DNA from: Streptomyces qaidamensis
Lineage (GTDB): Bacteria; Actinomycetota; Actinomycetes; Streptomycetales; Streptomycetaceae
Assembly (NCBI RefSeq): GCF_001611795.1
Contig: NZ_CP015098.1
Span: 3,286,001 to 3,350,000 of the forward strand
Length of the DNA stretch: 64,000 nt
Direction of reading: 5' to 3'
The notes beneath the pieces were generated by a model that was not told the DNA's origin, ran no database searches, and saw nothing but the letters and a program-made list of their open reading frames with translations. Every line of letters starts with the position of its first letter. Position 1 is the stretch's first letter. The translations under genes were made by a program, and so were the position numbers. Positions 18,586 to 26,522 of the stretch are shown one piece after another.

Positions 18586-19116
18586 ATGCCCCCGACCCTG
18601 CGCACCGCGCGCCTGCTCCTGGACCCCTACACCCCGGACGACGAAGAGGGTTTCGTCGCCCTGTTCCAGGACGTCGGGGTGTCCCGGTGGATGGGTGACG
18701 GACCCTCTTCCGAGGCGGACGACCGGGCCCTGTTCGGGCGGATCTTCAGCAAGGTCTACGCGCGGGACCTGTTCGACGTGTGGGCGGTCCGGCGCGACGG
18801 GCGGCTGGTCGGGCATGCGGAGATCAAGCGGACCGACGCGGTGGACGGACACGAGATCGTCTACGCGCTGACTCCCGAGGCCTGGGGAAGCGGACTGGGG
18901 ACCGAGCTCGCCGAGGCCCTCCTGGCCTACGGCTTCGGGACGCTCGGGCTCGCCGGGGTGCACGCCACCGTCGCCGCGGAGAACGAGGCCTCGCTGCGCC
19001 TGCTCGGGCGGATCGGATTCGAGCACGTGCGCGACATCGAGGAGGACGACGGGAGCCTCACCCGCGTACTCACAGCCCGCCGACGGCGACCCGGCGCCGG
19101 GCCCGGCCCGCGGTGA
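18586..19116 (+). CDS. GNAT-family N-acetyltransferase (RimJ/RimL-like)
   Basis: A 176-residue acetyltransferase. It starts with the RimJ/RimL-like LRTARLLLDPYTPDD, has a central strand region around IVYALTPEAWGSGLGTELAE (the acetyl-CoA pyrophosphate-binding Q/RxxGxG/A variant SGLGTE), and ends with EASLRLLGRIGFEHV, typical of the last GNAT helix and strand. The substrate is unknown: ribosomal protein N-termini, amino sugars or antibiotics are all possible. The ATG at 18586 is the first start that keeps the family N-terminus. A perfect terminator lies downstream. Confidence 0.8.
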   Translation: MPPTLRTARLLLDPYTPDDEEGFVALFQDVGVSRWMGDGPSSEADDRALFGRIFSKVYARDLFDVWAVRRDGRLVGHAEIKRTDAVDGHEIVYALTPEAWGSGLGTELAEALLAYGFGTLGLAGVHATVAAENEASLRLLGRIGFEHVRDIEEDDGSLTRVLTARRRRPGAGPGPR

Positions 19117-19268
19117 GCACGCCGTCGGAGGGCCTCTCAAGAATCCGGCAAGAATTCCTTACCTCGCCGTGCAACCCTTCCGGCCCCACGGCTGTCGTAC
19201 TAGGCGTCAGGACTTCTGGAGGGGGATCTGGGGGGATCGCGGGGGCTCCTGACGGGAGGGGAAAAGCC

Positions 19269-19300
19269 GAGGGGGCCCGGTCGACGGACCGGGCCCCCTC
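19269..19300. terminator. Perfect 14-bp hairpin between GNAT gene and rbsD
   Basis: GAGGGGGCCCGGTC (19269-19282) pairs perfectly with GACCGGGCCCCCTC (19287-19300) over a GACG tetraloop. It sits between the convergent acetyltransferase gene and ribose operon and should block read-through both ways. Confidence 0.8.
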
Positions 19301-19360
19301 GAAACCGTCCGGGCGCGTTTCGCGGCCTCAGAAGGCGTCAGTAGGCGTCATCAGAAGGCA

Positions 19361-19750
19361 TCAGAAGAAGACGCCGCACCTCAGCAGGACGTTCGCGTAC
19401 GGCCGTGCCTCGCCCGTGCGGACGATCAGGCGGGCCTCCTCCGAGAGCTCCTTGAGCCGCTCGTGCGACACCAGGCGCAGCCCGGGAAAGTGCCCCTCCA
19501 GCAGCGCCGACACCTCCTGGTTGGCATCCCGCAGCTCCTGCGCCGCCGTCGCCCCCTCGACCACCAGCTCGGCCAGCAGCCCGTCCAGCACCTCGGCGAA
19601 CGCCGGCACCCCCGCCCGGAAGGCCAGGTCCACCACCCGGGGGCCGTCGGGGATGGGCATGCCCGCGTCGCACACCAGCACCCCGTCGCCGTGGCCGAGT
19701 TCGGCCAGCGCACCGGCGAGGTGGCGGTTCAGTATTCCGGCCTTCTTCAT
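19361..19750 (-). CDS. rbsD: D-ribose pyranase
   Basis: A 129-residue RbsD-family mutarotase interconverting beta-ribopyranose and beta-ribofuranose so that imported ribose becomes a substrate for ribokinase. It starts MKKAGILNRHLAGALAELGH with the catalytic His 20 region (GHGDGVLVCDAGMPIP), and ends TGEARPYANVLLRCGVFF, a typical RbsD tail. Its ATG overlaps the rbsK stop codon by four bases (ATGA). It is the last gene of the operon, about 60 bp from a strong terminator. Confidence 0.92.
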   Translation of the reverse strand: MKKAGILNRHLAGALAELGHGDGVLVCDAGMPIPDGPRVVDLAFRAGVPAFAEVLDGLLAELVVEGATAAQELRDANQEVSALLEGHFPGLRLVSHERLKELSEEARLIVRTGEARPYANVLLRCGVFF

Positions 19751-20649
19751 GAGCCGGCGACCTCCGCCGCCGTCGGGAAGGACGCCTGCGCGCCCTCCTT
19801 CGTCACCGTCGCGGCCCCCACCCGCACCGCGTACGCCGCCGCCCGGGCCAGGGACTCGCCCGCCCCCAGCCGCCAGGCCAGCGCGGCGGTGAAGGAATCG
19901 CCCGCCCCCGTCGTGTCCACGGCCTCCACCTTCACGGCCGGGACGCGCGAGACGCCTTCCGCCGACGCCACCAGCGCGCCCTCGGCGCCCAGCGTCACCA
20001 CCACCGACCTCGGGCCCTTGGCGAGGAGGATCCGCGCCCAGTCCTCGGGGGTGTCCCCGACGGCGGAGTCGCCCAGGATCACCTTCGCCTCGTGCTCGTT
20101 CACGATCAGCGGGTCACAGGCCGTCAGCACCTCCCGCGGAAGGGGGCGCGGCGGCGAGGGGTTCAGCACGAAACGGCTCCCCGGTGCCAGGCTCCGTACG
20201 GTCTCCACCACCGTCTCCAGCGGGATCTCCAGCTGCGCCGACACCACCCGGGAGCCCTGGAAGAGGCACCCGGCGGCGCTGACGTCCTCCGGGGTGAGGC
20301 GGCCGTTCGCGCCGGGCGAGACGACGATGCTGTTGTCCCCGGACGGGTCGACCGTGATCAGCGCGACGCCGGTCGGCGCGCCGCCCACCAGGACACCCAC
20401 CGTGTCGACGCCTGCCTGCCGCTGCGAGTCCAGCAGCAGCCGGCCGTGCGCGTCGTCGCCGACCCGGGCCAGCAGCGCCGTACGGGCACCGAGCCGGGCG
20501 GCGGCCACCGCCTGGTTCGCGCCCTTGCCGCCCGGGTGGACGGCCAGGTCGGAGCCGAGCACGGTCTCGCCGGCACCGGGCCGGCGCTCCACTCCGATCA
20601 CCAGGTCGGCGTTGGCCGACCCCACGACCAGGAGGTCGTAGTCATACAT
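19747..20649 (-). CDS. rbsK: Ribokinase
   Basis: A 300-residue PfkB-family kinase phosphorylating ribose at O5. Signatures are VHPGGKGANQAVAAARLG near residue 38 and DTTGAGDSFTAALAWRLG near residue 245, with the catalytic Asp in the second. The monovalent-cation loop region follows. GGGAG lies about seven bases before ATG 20649. It is preceded in the operon by a 74-bp gap holding a hairpin, and overlaps rbsD by ATGA. Confidence 0.92.
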   Translation of the reverse strand: MYDYDLLVVGSANADLVIGVERRPGAGETVLGSDLAVHPGGKGANQAVAAARLGARTALLARVGDDAHGRLLLDSQRQAGVDTVGVLVGGAPTGVALITVDPSGDNSIVVSPGANGRLTPEDVSAAGCLFQGSRVVSAQLEIPLETVVETVRSLAPGSRFVLNPSPPRPLPREVLTACDPLIVNEHEAKVILGDSAVGDTPEDWARILLAKGPRSVVVTLGAEGALVASAEGVSRVPAVKVEAVDTTGAGDSFTAALAWRLGAGESLARAAAYAVRVGAATVTKEGAQASFPTAAEVAGS

Positions 20650-20674
20650 GAGTTGCTCCCCACGTGAGTGACAT

Positions 20675-20712
20675 GGCCGGGCGGTCCACCGGCTGTGGGT
20701 GACCGCCCGGCC
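20675..20712 (-). terminator. Intercistronic 12-bp hairpin between rbsCB and rbsK
   Basis: GGCCGGGCGGTC (20675-20686) pairs perfectly with GACCGCCCGGCC (20701-20712) around a 14-nt loop, inside the only sizeable gap of the ribose operon. It could be a partial terminator or a 3'-end stabiliser that lets the transporter be made in excess over the kinase and pyranase. Confidence 0.55.
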
Positions 20713-20723
20713 GTTCCCCGAGG

Positions 20724-22673
20724 TCAGCCGCTGAAGCCGGCCACGTTCTCCTTGGTGACCACCTTCACCGGCACCTTCACCGTCTCCTCGACCTTCTCGC
20801 CCTTCAGGGCCCGCAGGGCGTTGTCCACGGCGATCTTCCCGAGCTGGGACGGCTGCTGCGCCACCGACGCGTACAGCGTGCCGCCCTCGACCGCCTTCAG
20901 TCCGTCCGGCGTGCCGTCGAAGCCCACGACCGGGACCGACGTGCCCGCCTTGGAGCCCAACGCCTTGATCGCGCCGAGCGCCATCTCGTCGTTGGCGGCG
21001 ATGACGCCCTGGACGTCCGGGTGGGCCTGGAGGAGGTTCGACATGACATCGAGGCCCTTGGTGCGGTCGAAGTCCGCGGGCTGCTGGGCGACGACCTGGA
21101 TACCGGGGAAGGCCTTGAGTCCGTTGGCGAAGCCCTGCGCGCGCTCCCGGGCCGCGGACGTGCCGGCCTGGCCCTGGAGGATCACGATCTTGCCCTTGCC
21201 GCCCAGCTTGTCGGCGATGGTCTTGGCGGCGAGTTCACCGCCGGCCACGTTGTCGGAGGCGACCAGGGCGTCCACCGACGCCTTGTTGACGCCCCGGTCG
21301 ACCGCGATGACCGGGATCTTCGCCTGGTCGGCGGCCTTCACGGAGTTGCTCGCGGCGTCCGAGTCCACTGGGTTGACGATGATCGCGCCGAGGCCGGAAC
21401 TGGTGAAGTTCTGGAGCTGGTTGGCCTGCTGGGAGGCGTCGTTCTGGGCGTCCGTGACGGTCAGGTCCACGCCCCGCTTCTCCGCCTCGGCCTCGGCACC
21501 CGCCCGGATCTGTACGAAGAAGGGGTTGTTGAGGGTGGACAGCGACAGGCCCATCTTGGGGCTGCTCGCGGCGGAGGAGCCGTTGTGCAGGAAGGACGTG
21601 GCGCCGACGATCGCGACGGTGACCACGGCGGCGAGCCCGTACGTCGCCGCCTGCTTGCCCTTGCCTCCTGAAGAGGCACCGGCCACCGGGGTCGCGCCCG
21701 CCTTGCGCCGCAGCGTGTCGAACAGCACCGCGAGCGCGATGACGACACCGATGACGACCTGCTGCCAGAACGCGGAGACGTTCAGCAGGTTGAGCCCGTT
21801 GCGCAGCACGGCCAGGATCAGCGCGCCGATGAGCGTGCCGGACGCCTTGCCGGTGCCGCCCGCGAGGGAGGCGCCGCCGATGACGACGGCGGCGATCGCG
21901 TCCAGCTCGTAGCCGTCGGCGGCCTGGGGCTGCGCGGAGGAGAGCCGGGCCGCGAGCACGACGCCGGCGACGGCGGCGAAGACGCCCGAGAAGGCGTAGA
22001 TGGCGAGCTTCTGCTTCTTCACACGCAGGCCGGACAGCCGCGCGGCCTCCTCGTTGCCGCCGATCGCGTACATCGAGCGGCCGATGTAGGTCCGGCCGAG
22101 CACGAAGGCCGCGAGCAGGCCCATGACGACCATCACCAGGACCGGCACCGGCAGCCAGCCGCCGAGGGTGTCGCCGAGGTGGGAGACGGAGTCGGGGAAG
22201 GCGATCGGGGAGCCCTCGGAGATGACGAGGGACAGGCCGCGGGCCACGGACAGCATGGCCAGCGTGGCGATGAACGGCGGCAGCTTGCCGTAGGAGATCA
22301 GGATGCCGTTGACCAGGCCGCAGACGATGCCCGTCGCTATGGCGAGGAGCACGGCGAGGAAGACCGGGACGCCCGCGGAGGTGGCGCTCCAGGCGAGGAC
22401 CGTGGCGGACAGCGCGGCGACCGAGCCGACCGACAGGTCGATGCCCGCGGAGACGATCACGAACGTGACACCGAAGGCGAGGATGGCGGTCACGGCCGCC
22501 TGCACGCCGACGTTGAGGAGGTTGTCCGTCGTCAGGAAGTCGCCGGACAGCACCGACATCGCGATGACGAGGACGATGAGCGCGGTGAGCGCGCCGTTGT
22601 CGAGCAGGAGGCGGCGCAGGCCTCCCGAGGCGCCACCCGCGCCCGTCGTGCTCTTGAGCGTGTCAGTGGCCAC
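20724..22673 (-). CDS. rbsCB: Fused ribose ABC permease and substrate-binding protein
   Basis: A 649-residue fusion of two normally separate proteins. Residues 1 to about 320 are an RbsC-type permease with eight to ten hydrophobic helices and the family block VIVSAGIDLSVGSVAALSAT. After a short linker (AGATPVAGASSGGKGKQAA) one more membrane helix (TYGLAAVVTVAIVGATSFL) leads into an RbsB-like periplasmic binding domain (LNNPFFVQIRAGAEAEAEKR, then GLGAIIVNPVDSDAASNSV and VPVVGFDGTPDGLKAVEGG). The extra helix replaces the lipoprotein signal of a free binding protein and holds the receptor against its own permease outside the cell. The start ATG 22673 overlaps the end of rbsA by 11 bp. The reading frame across the junction is clean, so this is a true fusion. 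Confidence 0.9.
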   Translation of the reverse strand: MATDTLKSTTGAGGASGGLRRLLLDNGALTALIVLVIAMSVLSGDFLTTDNLLNVGVQAAVTAILAFGVTFVIVSAGIDLSVGSVAALSATVLAWSATSAGVPVFLAVLLAIATGIVCGLVNGILISYGKLPPFIATLAMLSVARGLSLVISEGSPIAFPDSVSHLGDTLGGWLPVPVLVMVVMGLLAAFVLGRTYIGRSMYAIGGNEEAARLSGLRVKKQKLAIYAFSGVFAAVAGVVLAARLSSAQPQAADGYELDAIAAVVIGGASLAGGTGKASGTLIGALILAVLRNGLNLLNVSAFWQQVVIGVVIALAVLFDTLRRKAGATPVAGASSGGKGKQAATYGLAAVVTVAIVGATSFLHNGSSAASSPKMGLSLSTLNNPFFVQIRAGAEAEAEKRGVDLTVTDAQNDASQQANQLQNFTSSGLGAIIVNPVDSDAASNSVKAADQAKIPVIAVDRGVNKASVDALVASDNVAGGELAAKTIADKLGGKGKIVILQGQAGTSAARERAQGFANGLKAFPGIQVVAQQPADFDRTKGLDVMSNLLQAHPDVQGVIAANDEMALGAIKALGSKAGTSVPVVGFDGTPDGLKAVEGGTLYASVAQQPSQLGKIAVDNALRALKGEKVEETVKVPVKVVTKENVAGFSG

Positions 22674-24183
22674 GGGAGGCCTCCTTGTCAGTGCTGGGGT
22701 TGCTTACTGCGAGTGCCATCACGGCGTCCTGGGTCGCCTCGGCGGCGGAGAGTTCACCGGCGATCCGGCCCTGGGCCATCACCAGCACCCGGTCGCTCAT
22801 GCCGAGCACCTCGGGAAGGTCGCTGGAGATCATCAGGACGGCCGCGCCGGCGGCGGTGAGTTCGTTGACGAGCTGGTAGATCTCGACCTTGGCGCCGACG
22901 TCGATGCCGCGTGTCGGCTCGTCGAGGATCAGCACCTTGGTGTCGGCCAGCAGCCACTTGCCGATGACGACCTTCTGCTGGTTGCCGCCGGAGAGGGTGC
23001 GCACGTGCTGGCCGAGGCCCGCCATCCGTACGCCGAGCTGCCCCGCGATCCGCTCGGCGGACTCGCGCCGGCCCTTGAGGTCGACGAGCCCGGCACGCGT
23101 GGCCGAGCGCAGCGTCACCAGGCCGAGGTTCTCCTCGACCGAGGCGTCCAGCAGCAGGCCCTGGCCCTTGCGGTCCTCGGGGACGAGTCCGATCCCGGCG
23201 GTCATCGCCGCGTTGACGTCGTACTTGGCGACCGGGGTGCCGGACACCTTCACCGTGCCCTTGTCGTACGAGTCGGCCCCGAAGACCGCGCGGACGACCT
23301 CGGTACGGCCGGCGCCCACCAGCCCGGCGATGCCGACGACCTCACCGGCGTGCACCTCGAAGCCGATGTCGTGGAAGACGCCGTCCCGGGTGAGCCCCTC
23401 GACGGTGAGCAGGGCGGCGCCGCGGTCGGCCCGCTCGCGCGGGTACTGCTGCTCGATGGAGCGGCCGACCATGAGCCGGACGAGCTCGTCCTCGGGGGTG
23501 GCGGCGGGGACCTGCCCGACGCTCTTCCCGTCGCGGATGACGGTCACCCGGTCGCCGAGTGCGGCGATCTCCTCCAGGTGGTGTGTGATGAAGACGATCC
23601 CGACGCCGTCCTCGCGCAGCGTGCGCACGATGGCGAAGAGCTTGTCGACCTCCTCGGAGGTGAGCACGGCGGTCGGCTCGTCCATGATCAGCACGCGGGC
23701 GTTCAGGCTGAGCGCCTTGGCGATCTCGACCATCTGCAGGCGCGCGATGCCGAGTTCACGGACCCGGGCGCGGGGGGACACACTCACGCCGACCCGCTTC
23801 AGCAGGACCTCGGCGTCGGCCTCCATCCGCCTCCGGTCGATCATCCCGAAGCGGCGCGGCTGGCGTCCGAGGAAGATGTTCTCGGCGACCGTGAGGTCGG
23901 GTACGAGGTTGAACTCCTGGTAGATGGTGGCGATCCCGAGCCGCTCGGAGTCCTGCGCGCCCTGGATGCGCGTCTCCTCGCCGCCGACCAGGATCCGCCC
24001 GGCGTCGGGGGTGTAGGCGCCGGATAGCATCTTGATGAGGGTGCTCTTGCCGGCACCGTTCTCACCGAGCAGTACGTGCACCTCGCCGCGGCGCAGGTCG
24101 AAGTCGACGCCGTCCAGCGCGACCACGCCCGGGAAGGTCTTCCGTATGCCCTCGATGCGCAGCAACTCGTCCGCGTTGCTCAC
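22663..24183 (-). CDS. rbsA: Ribose ABC transporter ATP-binding protein (two NBDs)
   Basis: A 506-residue double-NBD ATPase of the sugar CUT2 type. NBD1 has LLGENGAGKSTLIKML (Walker A), a degenerate LGIARLQMVEIAKAL signature and LIMDEPTAVLTSEE (Walker B). NBD2 has VVGIAGLVGAGRTEVVRAVF instead of a normal Walker A, LSGGNQQKVVIGKWL and ILDEPTRGIDVGAK. A degenerate second Walker A is normal for RbsA, AraG and MglA. The GTG at 24183 is preceded by AAGGAG and overlaps the rbsR stop (GTGA). The longer open frame upstream is inside rbsR and not coding. It energises the RbsCB fusion. Confidence 0.92.
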   Translation of the reverse strand: MSNADELLRIEGIRKTFPGVVALDGVDFDLRRGEVHVLLGENGAGKSTLIKMLSGAYTPDAGRILVGGEETRIQGAQDSERLGIATIYQEFNLVPDLTVAENIFLGRQPRRFGMIDRRRMEADAEVLLKRVGVSVSPRARVRELGIARLQMVEIAKALSLNARVLIMDEPTAVLTSEEVDKLFAIVRTLREDGVGIVFITHHLEEIAALGDRVTVIRDGKSVGQVPAATPEDELVRLMVGRSIEQQYPRERADRGAALLTVEGLTRDGVFHDIGFEVHAGEVVGIAGLVGAGRTEVVRAVFGADSYDKGTVKVSGTPVAKYDVNAAMTAGIGLVPEDRKGQGLLLDASVEENLGLVTLRSATRAGLVDLKGRRESAERIAGQLGVRMAGLGQHVRTLSGGNQQKVVIGKWLLADTKVLILDEPTRGIDVGAKVEIYQLVNELTAAGAAVLMISSDLPEVLGMSDRVLVMAQGRIAGELSAAEATQDAVMALAVSNPSTDKEASRGH

Positions 24184-25199
24184 GTCGTGCTCCTTTGCAC
24201 TGGGGTGGGGTTCTCGCCGCACGAGCGGCGTACGACGAGCCGGGCGGGGAGGGTCACGGACTCGCCGGGCCGTCCCTCGATGCGGTCGACCAGGGCCCGT
24301 ACGGCGGCCCGGCCCAGCTCGCCCGTGGGCTGGGCGATCGCGGTGACCGGCGGATCGGTGTGCACGAACCACCGGATGTCGTCGAACGCGGCCAGCGCCA
24401 GGTCGTCCGGCACCCGCAGGCCACGCGCCCGTACGGCGTCCAGCGCGCCGAGCGCCATCAGGTTGTCGGCGGCGAAGACGGCCTCGGGCGGCTCGGCCAG
24501 ATCGAGGAAGCCCTCGGTGACCAGGCGGCCGCTCTCGGCCTGGAAGTCGCCCTGCCCTATGTAGGCGTCGGGCAGTTCGAGCCCGTACGCGCCGAGCGCC
24601 TCACGGAAGACCTCGACGCGCTCGCGGCCGGTCGTGGTCGCCGCCGGACCCGCGATGATGGCGAGCCGCCGGTGCCCCAGCCCGTGCAGATGAGCCACGA
24701 GGTCCCGTACGGCACTCCGCCCGTCCGCCCGCACCACCGGCACGTCCACGCCCGGGATCCACCGGTCCACGAACACCATGGGCGTCCCGGCCCGCACGGC
24801 GTCCAGCATCAGCGGCGAGCCGCCGTCCGTCGGGGAGACGAGCAGACCGTCGATGCGGCGGTCGAGCAGGGTGCGCACGTGGTGGTCCTGGAGGTCCGGC
24901 CGCTCGTCGGCGTTGCCGATGATGACGCTGTAGCCGAGCGCGCGGGCCTCCTCCTCGACGGAGCGGGCCAGTTCGGTGAAGTACGGGTTCATCACGTCGC
25001 TGATGACCAGGCCGAGGGTGTGGGTCTGGTCGGTGCGCAGGGAGCGGGCGACGGCGTTCGGGCGGTAGCCCAGGGTCTCGACGGCGGCCAGCACGCGGGT
25101 GCGTGCGTCGGCGCTGACCGACGGGTGGTCGTTCAGGACGCGCGAGACCGTGGCGACGGAGACGCCGGCCTCGGCAGCGACGTCCTTGATGCTGGCCAC
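24180..25199 (-). CDS. rbsR: LacI-family ribose operon regulator
   Basis: A 339-residue LacI/GalR repressor starting at GTG 25199. GGAGGTGGAGCGGCG upstream supplies the ribosome-binding site. The HTH and hinge are ASIKDVAAEAGVSVATVSRV and LGYRPNAVARSLRT. The C-terminal effector domain resembles sugar-binding proteins (VISDVMNPYFTELARSVEEE, FVDRWIPGVDVPVV, FDDIRWF). It is the first gene of the operon it should control, and the ribose-like ligand is inferred from that. Two TGGAATCGATTACA sites lie 51-90 bp upstream of its start. The longer open frame to 25856 is antisense to the cupin gene. Confidence 0.9.
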   Translation of the reverse strand: MASIKDVAAEAGVSVATVSRVLNDHPSVSADARTRVLAAVETLGYRPNAVARSLRTDQTHTLGLVISDVMNPYFTELARSVEEEARALGYSVIIGNADERPDLQDHHVRTLLDRRIDGLLVSPTDGGSPLMLDAVRAGTPMVFVDRWIPGVDVPVVRADGRSAVRDLVAHLHGLGHRRLAIIAGPAATTTGRERVEVFREALGAYGLELPDAYIGQGDFQAESGRLVTEGFLDLAEPPEAVFAADNLMALGALDAVRARGLRVPDDLALAAFDDIRWFVHTDPPVTAIAQPTGELGRAAVRALVDRIEGRPGESVTLPARLVVRRSCGENPTPVQRSTT

Positions 25200-25249
25200 C
25201 GCCGCTCCACCTCCTTGTGGATCAGTCGGGAGCACGGGGTGAGTGCTCG

Positions 25250-25289
25250 TGGAATCGATTACATCGACGGGAGCATGGAATCGATTACA
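25250..25289 (-). promoter_or_regulatory. Twin operators of the ribose operon
   Basis: TGGAATCGATTACA occurs twice as a perfect 14-bp direct repeat (25250-25263 and 25276-25289), 26 bp centre to centre. Each copy contains the palindrome AATCGATT, the shape expected for a LacI-family operator. The pair sits just upstream of rbsR and allows two repressor dimers to bind on nearly one face of the helix. It could also affect the divergent cupin gene. Confidence 0.75.
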
Positions 25290-25424
25290 CGCGGCCGAAT
25301 CAAGCCCCCGGCGGTACCTCTTGACCGGATCGTGATGTCGCGGGGGGCGGTCCGGCGGCCCAGGCTGGAGGTACGGGGTTTGCTGAGGGCGTACGAGGCC
25401 CTGGTGGGCCGGAGCGGAGGAACC

Positions 25425-25790
25425 ATGACGGCGGCGACCCGGAACGACGTACCTGTCGCCCTCGAAGGCGACGGCGTGGAACTGCGCATGATGCCGATCG
25501 GCGGCGGCCTGTCGGTGGGCTACATCACCCTCCCTCAGGGCACGGACATGGGCCCGGCCCTCAAGGGGCTGCCCGACGACGCCTGCCAGTGCCCGCACTG
25601 GGGCTACCTGCTCAAGGGCCGGATCAGGATGCGCACGGCCACGGGCGAGGAGGAGTACGAGGCGGGGCAGGCGTACTACTGGGGCCCCGGCCATGTGCCG
25701 GTGGCGCTGGAGGACAGCGAGCTGGTGGAGTTCTCGCCGACCGAGGACTTCCAGCAGGTGCTCGACCACGTGGTGGCGCAGGCCGGGTGA
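25425..25790 (+). CDS. Cupin-domain protein
   Basis: A 121-residue single-domain cupin. The sequence ACQCPHWGYLLKGRIRMRTA covers cupin motif 1 (with CPHWGY in place of the usual HxH), and GQAYYWGPGHVPVALEDSEL covers motif 2. Metal ligands are reduced to the histidines in these two blocks, so it may bind a ligand rather than act as an enzyme. GGAGGAACC gives a strong Shine-Dalgarno site before ATG 25425. It is divergent from the ribose operon. Substrate and role are unknown. Confidence 0.75.
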   Translation: MTAATRNDVPVALEGDGVELRMMPIGGGLSVGYITLPQGTDMGPALKGLPDDACQCPHWGYLLKGRIRMRTATGEEEYEAGQAYYWGPGHVPVALEDSELVEFSPTEDFQQVLDHVVAQAG

Positions 25791-25803
25791 GGTGAGGGGT
25801 CCC

Positions 25804-25833
25804 CCGGGCCACCGATGAGTTTCGGCGGCCCGG
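25804..25833 (+). terminator. Hairpin after the cupin gene
   Basis: CCGGGCC (25804-25810) pairs with GGCCCGG (25827-25833), 14 bp after the cupin stop and 34 bp before the next gene on the same strand. It is a probable terminator, though the short distance to the next start leaves room for an attenuation role. Confidence 0.4.
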
Positions 25834-25867
25834 GCGGTCCATCCCTCGTCGACCACAGGAGGAGCCC

Positions 25868-26515
25868 GTGTCCCAGCTGCTGCGCGTACAGAACTTCAAC
25901 GTCTCGAGTGACGGATTCGGTGCCGGTGAGGGCCAGAGCCTGGAGCGGCCGTTCGGCCACGCCGACCCGGGGACGATGTTCGCCTGGGCCGGCGCGACGG
26001 CGAGCTGGCCGAACCGCACCGACCCGGGCGGGAGCCGCGGCCTCGACGACTACCTGGTGCGCGACTTCCACCACAACATCGGCGCCGAGATCATGGGCCG
26101 CAACAAGTTCAGTCCGCAGCGCGGCCCTTGGGAGAACCACGACTGGCAGGGCTGGTGGGGCGACGAGCCGCCGTTCCACACGCCGGTGTTCGTGATGACG
26201 CACCACGAGCGTCCCTCGTTCACCCTCTCCGACACGACGTTCCACTTCGTGGGCGGGGATCCCGCCGAGGTGCTCGCCCAGGCGCGCAAGGCTGCCGGGG
26301 GCAAGGACGTCCGGCTCGGCGGCGGGGCGGCCACCGTCCGGGAGTTCCTGGACGCCGACCTGGTGGACACGCTGCATGTGACGGTCTCGCCCGGGGTGGT
26401 GCTCGGGTCCGGCTCACGGCTGTGGGAGTCGCCCGAGGAACTGCTCGACCGCTTCCACCGCGATGTGGTGCCGAGTCCGAGCGGCGTGATCCATCACCTC
26501 TTCTGGAGGAAGTGA
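25868..26515 (+). CDS. RibD C-terminal/dihydrofolate reductase-like protein
   Basis: A 215-residue protein of the DHFR/RibD-C superfamily. Visible landmarks are the N-terminal strand LLRVQNFNVSSDGFGAG, the NADPH-binding IGAEIMGRNKFSP, and DVRLGGGAATVREFLDADLV with the Gly-rich turn and LVDTLHVTVSPGVVLGSG. These proteins are usually annotated dihydrofolate reductases but few have been tested. Other NADPH-dependent reductions are possible. GGAGGAGCCC precedes the GTG at 25868. It converges with the MBL-fold gene, only seven bases between stops. Confidence 0.82.
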   Translation: MSQLLRVQNFNVSSDGFGAGEGQSLERPFGHADPGTMFAWAGATASWPNRTDPGGSRGLDDYLVRDFHHNIGAEIMGRNKFSPQRGPWENHDWQGWWGDEPPFHTPVFVMTHHERPSFTLSDTTFHFVGGDPAEVLAQARKAAGGKDVRLGGGAATVREFLDADLVDTLHVTVSPGVVLGSGSRLWESPEELLDRFHRDVVPSPSGVIHHLFWRK

Positions 26516-26522
26516 CGGCAGG

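Noticed and set aside
20724..22673. RbsCB considered as two genes merged by an assembly error
   Set aside because: The linker and extra membrane helix form a sensible hydrophobic segment in frame, and no leftover lipobox or start site is seen; treated as a true fusion, with a read check suggested.
24195..25424. Upstream extension of the cupin frame through the rbsR gene
   Set aside because: It is antisense to rbsR; the cupin has its own ribosome-binding site and ATG at 25425.
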